Position numbers and translations under genes: made by a program | From: Anomaloglossus baeobatrachus | Lineage: Eukaryota; Chordata; Amphibia; Anura; Aromobatidae | DNA: 64,000 nucleotides | Reading direction: 5' to 3' | Assembly: GCF_048569485.1 (NCBI RefSeq) | Contig: NW_027445261.1 | Coordinates: 620,001-684,000, forward strand | Part shown: positions 55,035-64,000 of the stretch, one piece after another | How positions within the stretch are numbered: the stretch's first letter is position 1 | Layout: every line of letters begins with the position of its first letter | The notes under the pieces: generated by a model | Database searches by the model: none | Seen by the model: the letters and a program-made list of their open reading frames with translations, nothing else | Told to the model about the DNA's origin: nothing

Positions 55035-58000
55035 ATAATGGCTTACTTATAATTAGTTGGAGTGTGCAACGCAGGCAGATGCGCTCTGCAAATGTCTTGG
55101 CACTAGTGGGACTATAGCAAGGTCCAATAGCCACGTATAGGATGCCACTAGGTACACTGAGTGTTTGCTAGTATAATGGCTTACTTATAATTAGTTGGAG
55201 TGTGCAACGCAGGCAGATGCGCTCTGCAAATGTCTTGGCACTAGTGGGACTATAGCAAGGTCCAATAGCCACGTATAGGATGCCACTAGGTACACTGAGT
55301 GTTTGCTAGTATAATGGCTTACTTATAATTAGTTGGAGTGTGCAACGCAGGCAGATGCGCTCTGCAAATGTCTTGGCACTAGTGGGACTATAGCAAGGTC
55401 CAATAGCCACGTATAGGATGCCACTAGGTACACTGAGTGTTTGCTAGTATAATGGCTTACTTATAATTAGTTGGAGTGTGCAACGCAGGCAGATGCGCTC
55501 TGCAAATGTCTTGGCACTAGTGGGACTATAGCAAAGTCCAATAGCCACAGATAGGATGCCACTAGGTACACTGAGTGTTTGCTAGTATAATGGCTTACTT
55601 ATAATTAGTTGGAGTGTGCAACGCAGGCAGATGCGCTCTGCAAATGTCTTGGCACTAGTGGGACTATAGCAAAGTCCAATAGCCACGTATAGGATGCCAC
55701 TAGGTACACTGAGTGTTTGCTAGTAAAATTGCTTAGTTTAAAAAAGTTGGAGTGTGCAATGCAGGCAGACGTGCTCTGCAAATGTCTTTGCACTAGTGGG
55801 ACTATAGCAAAGTCCAATAGCCACGTATAGGATGCCACTAGGTACACTGAGTGTTTGCTAGTATAATGGCTAAGTTAAAATTAGTTGGAGTGTGCAACGC
55901 AGGCAGATGCGCTCTGCAAATGTCTTGGCACTAGTGGGACTATAGCAAAGTCCAATAGCCACGTATAGGATGCCACTAGGTACACTGAGTGTTTGCTAGT
56001 ATAATGGCTTACTTATAATTAGTTGGAGTGTGCAACGCAGGCAGATGCGCTCTGCAAATGTCTTGGCACTAGTGGGACTATAGCAAAGTCCAATAGCCAC
56101 GTATAGGATGCCACTAGGTACACTGAGTGTTTGCTAGTATAATGGCTAAGTTAAAATTAGTTGGAGTGTGGAACGCAGGCAGATGCGCTCTGCAAATGTC
56201 TTGGCACTAGTGGGACTATAGCAAAGTCCAATAGCCACGTATAGGATGCCACTAGGTACACTGAGTGTTTGCTAGTATAATGGCTTACTTATAATTAGTT
56301 GGAGTGTGCAACGCAGGCAGATGCGCTCTGCAAATGTCTTGGCACTAGTGGGACTATAGCAAAGTCCAATAGCCACGTATAGGATGCCACTAGGTACACT
56401 GAGTGTTTGCTAGTATAATGGCTTACTTATAATTAGTTGGAGTGTGCAACGCAGGCAGATGCGCTCTGCAAATGTCTTGGCACTAGTGGGACTATAGCAA
56501 AGTCCAATAGCCACAGATAGGATGCCACTAGGTACACTGAGTGTTTGCTAGTATAATGGCTTACTTATAATTAGTTGGAGTGTGCAACGCAGGCAGATGC
56601 GCTCTGCAAATGTCTTGGCACTAGTGGGACTATAGCAAGGTCCAATAGCCACGTATAGGATGCCACTAGGTACACTGAGTGTTTGCTAGTATAATGGCTT
56701 ACTTATAATTAGTTGGAGTGTGCAACGCAGGCAGATGCGCTCTGCAAATGTCTTGGCACTAGTGGGACTATAGCAAAGTCCAATAGCCACGTATAGGATG
56801 CCACTAGGTACACTGAGTGTTTGCTAGTATAATGGCTTACTTATAATTAGTTGGAGTGTGCAACGCAGGCAGATGCGCTCTGCAAATGTCTTGGCACTAG
56901 TGGGACTATAGCAAGGTCCAATAGCCACGTATAGGATGCCACTAGGTACACTGAGTGTTTGCTAGTATAATGGCTTACTTATAATTAGTTGGAGTGTGCA
57001 ACGCAGGCAGATGCGCTCTGCAAATGTCTTGGCACTAGTGGGACTATAGCAAAGTCCAATAGCCACGTATAGGATGCCACTAGGTACACTGAGTGTTTGC
57101 TAGTAAAATTGCTTAGTTTAAAAAAGTTGGAGTGTGCAATGCAGGCAGACGTGCTCTGCAAATGTCTTTGCACTAGTGGGACTATAGCAAAGTCCAATAG
57201 CCACGTATAGGATGCCACTAGGTACACTGAGTGTTTGCTAGTATAATGGCTAAGTTAAAATTAGTTGGAGTGTGCAACGCAGGCAGATGCGCTCTGCAAA
57301 TGTCTTGGCACTAGTGGGACTATAGCAAAGTCCAATAGCCACGTATAGGATGCCACTAGGTACACTGAGTGTTTGCTAGTATAATGGCTTACTTATAATT
57401 AGTTGGAGTGTGCAACGCAGGCAGATGCGCTCTGCAAATGTCTTGGCACTAGTGGGACTATAGCAAAGTCCAATAGCCACGTATAGGATGCCACTAGGTA
57501 CACTGAGTGTTTGCTAGTATAATGGCTAAGTTAAAATTAGTTGGAGTGTGCAACGCAGGCAGATGCGCTCTGCAAATGTCTTGGCACTAGTGGGACTATA
57601 GCAAAGTCCAATAGCCACGTATAGGATGCCACTAGGTACACTGAGTGTTTGCTAGTATAATGGCTTACTTATAATTAGTTGGAGTGTGCAACGCAGGCAG
57701 ATGCGCTCTGCAAATGTCTTGGCACTAGTGGGACTATAGCAAAGTCCAATAGCCACGTATAGGATGCCACTAGGTACACTGAGTGTTTGCTAGTATAATG
57801 GCTTACTTATAATTAGTTGGAGTGTGCAACGCAGGCAGATGCGCTCTGCAAATGTCTTGGCACTAGTGGGACTATAGCAAAGTCCAATAGCCACAGATAG
57901 GATGCCACTAGGTACACTGAGTGTTTGCTAGTATAATGGCTTACTTATAATTAGTTGGAGTGTGCAACGCAGGCAGATGCGCTCTGCAAATGTCTTGGCA

Positions 58001-60423
58001 CTAGTGGGACTATAGCAAGGTCCAATAGCCACGTATAGGATGCCACTAGGTACACTGAGTGTTTGCTAGTATAATGGCTTACTTATAATTAGTTGGAGTG
58101 TGCAACGCAGGCAGATGCGCTCTGCAAATGTCTTGGCACTAGTGGGACTATAGCAAAGTCCAATAGCCACGTATAGGATGCCACTAGGTACACTGAGTGT
58201 TTGCTAGTATAATGGCTTACTTATAATTAGTTGGAGTGTGCAACGCAGGCAGATGCGCTCTGCAAATGTCTTGGCACTAGTGGGACTATAGCAAGGTCCA
58301 ATAGCCACGTATAGGATGCCACTAGGTACACTGAGTGTTTGCTAGTATAATGGCTTACTTATAATTAGTTGGAGTGTGCAACGCAGGCAGATGCGCTCTG
58401 CAAATGTCTTGGCACTAGTGGGACTATAGCAAAGTCCAATAGCCACGTATAGGATGCCATTAGGTACACTGAGTGTTTGCTAGTATAATGGTTAAGTTAA
58501 AATTAGTTGGAGTGTGCAACGCAGGCAGATGCGCTCTGCAAATGTCTTGGCACTAGTGGGACTATAGCAAAGTCCAATAGCCACGTATAGGATGCCACTA
58601 GGTACACTGAGTGTTTGCTAGTAAAATTGCTTAGTTTAAAAAAGTTGGAGTGTGCAATGCAGGCAGACGTGCTCTGCAAATGTCTTTGCACTAGTGGGAC
58701 TATAGCAAAGTCCAATAGCCACGTATAGGATGCCACTAGGTACACTGAGTGTTTGCTAGTATAATGGCTTACTTATAATTAGTTGGAGTGTGCAACGCAG
58801 GCAGATGCGCTCTGCAAATGTCTTGGCACTAGTGGGACTATAGCAAAGTCCAATAGCCACGTATAGGATGCCACTAGGTACACTGAGTGTTTGCTAGTAT
58901 AATGGCTAAGTTAAAATTAGTTGGAGTGTGCAACGCAGGCAGATGCGCTCTGCAAATGTCTTGGCACTAGTGGGACTATAGCAAAGTCCAATAGCCACGT
59001 ATAGGATGCCACTAGGTACACTGAGTGTTTGCTAGTATAATGGCTTACTTATAATTAGTTGGAGTGTGCAACGCAGGCAGATGCGCTCTGCAAATGTCTT
59101 GGCACTAGTGGGACTATAGCAAAGTCCAATAGCCACGTATAGGATGCCACTAGGTACACTGAGTGTTTGCTAGTATAATGGCTTACTTATAATTAGTTGG
59201 AGTGTGCAACGCAGGCAGATGCGCTCTGCAAATGTCTTGGCACTAGTGGGACTATAGCAAAGTCCAATAGCCACAGATAGGATGCCACTAGGTACACTGA
59301 GTGTTTGCTAGTATAATGGCTTACTTATAATTAGTTGGAGTGTGCAACGCAGGCAGATGCGCTCTGCAAATGTCTTGGCACTAGTGGGACTATAGCAAGG
59401 TCCAATAGCCACGTTTAGGATGCCACTAGGTACACTGAGCGTTTGCTAGTATAATGGCTTACTTATAATTAGTTGGAGTGTGCAACGCAGGCAGATGCGC
59501 TCTGCAAATGTCTTGGCACTAGTGGGACTATAGCAAAGTCCAATAGCCACGTATAGGATGCCACTAGGTACACTGAGTGTTTGCTAGTATAATGGCTTAC
59601 TTATAATTAGTTGGAGTGTGCAACGCAGGCAGATGCGCTCTGCAAATGTCTTGGCACTAGTGGGACTATAGCAAGGTCCAATAGCCACGTATAGGATGCC
59701 ACTAGGTACACTGAGTGTTTGCTAGTATAATGGCTTACTTATAATTAGTTGGAGTGTGAAACGCAGGCAGATGCGCTCTGCAAATGTCTTGGCACTAGTG
59801 GGACTATAGCAAAGTCCAATAGCCACGTATAGGATGCCACTAGGTACACTGAGTGTTTTCTAGTATAATGGTTAAGTTAAAATTAGTTGGAGTGTGCAAC
59901 GCAGGCAGATGCGCTCTGCAAATGTCTTGGCACTAGTGGGACTATAGCAAAGTCCAATAGCCACGTATAGGATGCCACTAGGTACACTGAGTGTTTGCTA
60001 GTAAAATTGCTTAGTTTAAAAAAGTTGGAGTGTGCAATGCAGGCAGACGTGCTCTGCAAATGTCTTTGCACTAGTGGGACTATAGCAAAGTCCAATAGCC
60101 ACGTATAGGATGCCACTAGGTACACTGAGTGTTTGCTAGTATAATGGCTTACTTATAATTAGTTGGAGTGTGCAACGCAGGCAGATGCGCTCTGCAAATG
60201 TCTTGGCACTAGTGGGACTATAGCAAGGTCCAATAGCCACGTATAGGATGCCACTAGGTACACTGAGTGTTTGCTAGTATAATGGCTTACTTATAATTAG
60301 TTGGAGTGTGCAACGCAGGCAGATGCGCTCTGCAAATGTCTTGGCACTAGTGGGACTATAGCAAAGTCCAATAGCCACAGATAGGATGCCACTAGGTACA
60401 CTGAGTGTTTGCTAGTATAATGG

Positions 60424-61450
60424 ACCTGACATTACCTCTCTACTAACCAGAATCCCACAATGTCTGTCTGCTATTTCATCCTTCTTCTCTGTGCGATTCC
60501 TAAAACTTAACATGGACAAAACAGAATTCATTGTCTTTCCTCCTCCTCACTCATCTCCTCCAACAAGCCTTTCCATCAAACTCGATGGTTGCTTACTCTC
60601 CCCAGTCTCACAAGCTCGTTGCCTTGGAGTGACCCTCGACTCTGCTCTATCCTTCAAGCCACACATCCAAGCCCTCTTCACCTCATGCCGATTACAACTC
60701 AAAAACATCTCCCGGATCCGTGCTTTCCTTAACCAAGAATCAGCAAAAACATTAGTGCATGCCCTCATCATCTCCCGCCTCGACTACTGCAACCTCCTGC
60801 TCTCTGGCCTCCCTTCCAACACTCTTGCACCCCTCCAATCTATCCTAAACTCTGCGGCCCGCTTAATCCACCTCTCCCCTCGCTACTCCCCAGCCTCGCC
60901 ACTCTGCCAATCCCTTCACTGGCTTCCCATCACCCAACGACTCCAGTTCAAAACACTAACCATGACATACAAAGCCATGCACAACCTGTCTCCTCCCTAC
61001 ATCTGTGACCTAGTCTCCCGGTACCTACCTGCACGCAACCTCAGATCCTCACAAGATCTCCTTCTCTGCTCCTCCCTTATCTCCTCTTCCCACAATCGCG
61101 TACAAGATTTCTCCCGTGCATCCCCCATACTTTGGAATGCTCTACCTCAGCACATCAGACTCTCCCCTACCGTGGAAAGCTTCAAGAGGAACCTCAAGAC
61201 CCACCTCTTCCAACAAGCCTATAACCTACAACAGCCCTCAGTCCAGTAGACCACTGCGCAACCAGCTCTGTCCTCACCTATTGTACCATCACCCATTCCC
61301 TGTATACTGTAAGCCCTCGCGGGCAGGGTCCTCTCTCCTCCTGTACCAGTCTGTTATGTACTGTTAATGATTGTTGTACGTATACCCTTTCACTTGTAAA
61401 GCGCCATGGAATAAATGGCGCTATAATAATAAATAATAATAATAATAATA
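60424..61450 (+). mobile_element. L2-type LINE 3' end, copy d
   Basis: Same insertion, 6,416 bp after copy c (1,034 + 39 x 138). Has CCCTGTATACTG for CCCTGTAGACTG near 61300. Confidence 0.9.
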
Positions 61451-61733
61451 ATAATGGCTTACTTATAATTAGTTGGAGTGTGCAACGCAGGCAGATGCGC
61501 TCTGCAAATGTCTTGGCACTAGTGGGACTATAGCAAGGTCCAATAGCCACGTATAGGATGCCACTAGGTACACTGAGTGTTTGCTAGTATAATGGCTTAC
61601 TTATAATTAGTTGGAGTGTGCAACGCAGGCAGATGCGCTCTGCAAATGTCTTGGCACTAGTGGGACTATAGCAAAGTCCAATAGCCACAGATAGGATGCC
61701 ACTAGGTACACTGAGTGTTTGCTAGTATAATGG

Positions 61734-62760
61734 ACCTGACATTACCTCTCTACTAACCAGAATCCCACAATGTCTGTCTGCTATTTCATCCTTCTTCTCT
61801 GTGCGATTCCTAAAACTTAACATGGACAAAACAGAATTCATTGTCTTTCCTCCTCCTCACTCATCTCCTCCAACAAGCCTTTCCATCAAACTCGATGGTT
61901 GCTTACTCTCCCCAGTCTCACAAGCTCGTTGCCTTGGAGTGACCCTCGACTCTGCTCTATCCTTCAAGCCACACATCCAAGCCCTCTTCACCTCATGCCG
62001 ATTACAACTCAAAAACATCTCCCGGATCCGTGCTTTCCTTAACCAAGAATCAGCAAAAACATTAGTGCATGCCCTCATCATCTCCCGCCTCGACTACTGC
62101 AACCTCCTGCTCTCTGGCCTCCCTTCCAACACTCTTGCACCCCTCCAATCTATCCTAAACTCTGCGGCCCGCTTAATCCACCTCTCCCCTCGCTACTCCC
62201 CAGCCTCGCCACTCTGCCAATCCCTTCACTGGCTTCCCATCACCCAACGACTCCAGTTCAAAACACTAACCATGACATACAAAGCCATGCACAACCTGTC
62301 TCCTCCCTACATCTGTGACCTAGTCTCCCGGTACCTACCTGCACGCAACCTCAGATCCTCACAAGATCTCCTTCTCTGCTCCTCCCTTATCTCCTCTTCC
62401 CACAATCGCGTACAAGATTTCTCCCGTGCATCCCCCATACTTTGGAATGCTCTACCTCAGCACATCAGACTCTCCCCTACCGTGGAAAGCTTCAAGAGGA
62501 ACCTCAAGACCCACCTCTTCCAACAAGCCTATAACCTACAACAGCCCTCAGTCCAGTAGACCACTGCGCAACCAGCTCTGTCCTCACCTATTGTACCATC
62601 ACCCATTCCCTGTAGACTGTAAGCCCTCGCGGGCAGGGTCCTCTCTCCTCCTGTACCAGTCTGTTATGTACTGTTAATGATTGTTGTACGTATACCCTTT
62701 CACTTGTAAAGCGCCATGGAATAAATGGCGCTATAATAATAAATAATAATAATAATTATA
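61734..62760 (+). mobile_element. L2-type LINE 3' end, copy e
   Basis: Same insertion, 1,310 bp after copy d (1,034 + 2 x 138). The TAA tail is altered (AATTATAATAAT). Confidence 0.9.
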
Positions 62761-63898
62761 ATAATGGCTTACTTATAATTAGTTGGAGTGTGCAACGCAG
62801 GCAGATGCGCTCTGCAAATGTCTTGGCACTAGTGGGACTATAGCAAGGTCCAATAGCCACGTATAGGATGCCACTAGGTACACTGAGTGTTTGCTAGTAT
62901 AATGGCTTACTTATAATTAGTTGGAGTGTGCAACGCAGGCAGATGCGCTCTGCAAATGTCTTGGCACTAGTGGGACTATAGCAAGGTGCAATAGCCACGT
63001 ATAGGATGCCACTAGGTACACTGAGTGTTTGCTAGTATAATGGCTTACTTATAATTAGTTGGAGTGTGCAACGCAGGCAGATGCGCTCTGCAAATGTCTT
63101 GGCACTAGTGGGACTATAGCAAAGTCCAATAGCCACAGATAGGATGCCACTAGGTACACTGAGTGTTTGCTAGTATAATGGCTTACTTATAATTAGTTGG
63201 AGTGTGCAACGCAGGCAGATGCGCTCTGCAAATGTCTTGGCACTAGTGGGACTATAGCAAAGTCCAATAGCCACGTATAGGATGCCACTAGGTACACTGA
63301 GTGTTTGCTAGTAAAATTGCTTAGTTTAAAAAAGTTGGAGTGTGCAATGCAGGCAGACGTGCTCTGCAAATGTCTTTGCACTAGTGGGACTATAGCAAAG
63401 TCCAATAGCCACAGATAGGATGCCACTAGGTACACTGAGTGTTTGCTAGTATAATGGCTTACTTATAATTAGTTGGAGTGTGCAACGCAGGCAGATGCGC
63501 TCTGCAAATGTCTTGGCACTAGTGGGACTATAGCAAAGTCCAATAGCCACGTATAGGATGCCACTAGGTACACTGAGTGTTTGCTAGTATAATGGCTAAG
63601 TTAAAATTAGTTGGAGTGTGCAACGCAGGCAGATGCGCTCTGCAAATGTCTTGGCACTAGTGGGACTATAGCAAAGTCCAATAGCCACGTATAGGATGCC
63701 ACTAGGTACACTGAGTGTTTGCTAGTAAAATTGCTTAGTTTAAAAAAGTTGGAGTGTGCAATGCAGGCAGACGTGCTCTGCAAATGTCTTTGCACTAGTG
63801 GGACTATAGCAAAGTCCAATAGCCACAGATAGGATGCCACTAGGTACACTGAGTGTTTGCTAGTATAATGGCTTAGTTATAATGAGTTGGAGTGTGCA

Positions 63899-64000
63899 GA
63901 GGACAGGAGGGTACAGTGGCAGGATTGTGGTGCTCTGGGTAGAGGAATGGAAGCCTGCCTTTCTATTCCCTCCTAATGGTGAAATGCAGGGAGGAAATCC
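63899..64000. other. Unique flank after the array
   Basis: About 100 bp with no resemblance to the array or to a hAT terminus. No gene was seen before the window ends. Confidence 0.5.

Larger units (their letters stand above)
43931..63898 (-). repeat. Inverted 138 bp array, about 107 units, with five L2 insertions
   Basis: About 20 kb of the same 138 bp unit as at 31424-33200, in reverse. A marked variant unit (AAAATTGCTTAGTTTAAAAAAG ... GACGTGCTC) recurs every 10-11 units in most parts. Without the L2 copies the length is about 14.8 kb. The last unit is cut off at GTTGGAGTGTGCA (63898). Frames of 80 codons recurring on the minus strand are not genes. High unit identity points to recent expansion by unequal exchange or replication slippage. 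Confidence 0.95.

Noticed and set aside
46775-63849. Repeated 80-codon genes on the minus strand in the 138 bp array
   Set aside because: They arise from two adjacent array units, one of them the variant unit, and have no protein-like conservation.

Overview
The window is vertebrate nuclear DNA made almost entirely of transposable elements, satellite-like arrays and gene relics. I see no intact host protein gene. The mixture of elements suggests an anuran amphibian: BED-finger hAT transposons with TAGNGATGAGCGA ends, Penelope-like, DIRS-like, L2 and Ty3/Gypsy sequences, and a U2 snRNA gene with a vertebrate-type 3' box. This is an inference from remembered family distributions, and another repeat-rich vertebrate is possible.

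Layout. 1-2736: the 3' end of a Gypsy-type fossil (integrase tail, untranslated tail, LTR), then a Gypsy RT fragment joined to a CR1/L2-type LINE fragment. 2890-6835: a 3.9 kb segment that recurs inverted at 25622-29573. Each copy carries a U2 snRNA gene split by an A-tailed insert, Gypsy pol fragments, two exons of a SET-domain (KMT5A-like) gene and a Penelope-like terminus with a hammerhead-like motif. 6836-16829: a 10 kb composite hAT element (copy 1) with long terminal inverted repeats and two internal tandem arrays, 18 x 220 bp and about 9 x 234 bp, that grew from the end of its own transposase gene. 16860-21560: a DIRS-like fragment, then an uncharacterised repetitive protein fossil cut into pieces by four solo LTRs. 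22370-31423: two Penelope-like endonuclease fragments, a non-autonomous DNA transposon and the inverted segment.

31424-63898: hAT copy 2, with a 138 bp array upstream of its transposase gene. A third hAT (copy 3, 36406-43193) is inserted in that gene with a perfect 8 bp target-site duplication. After the insertion the copy 2 transposase continues to 43727, where the sequence turns round and repeats the start of copy 2 in reverse. It then runs into about 20 kb of inverted 138 bp array. Five near-identical 1,027 bp L2 insertions lie in this array. Their spacings are all exactly 1,034 plus whole multiples of 138 bp, so one L2 insertion was copied along with the array.

The general picture is a family of hAT transposons that keep tandem arrays next to their transposase genes, partly built from coding sequence. 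The arrays expand into satellites and carry other elements with them. The transposases of copies 1-3 are all broken; copy 3 is the least damaged, with one in-frame stop visible.
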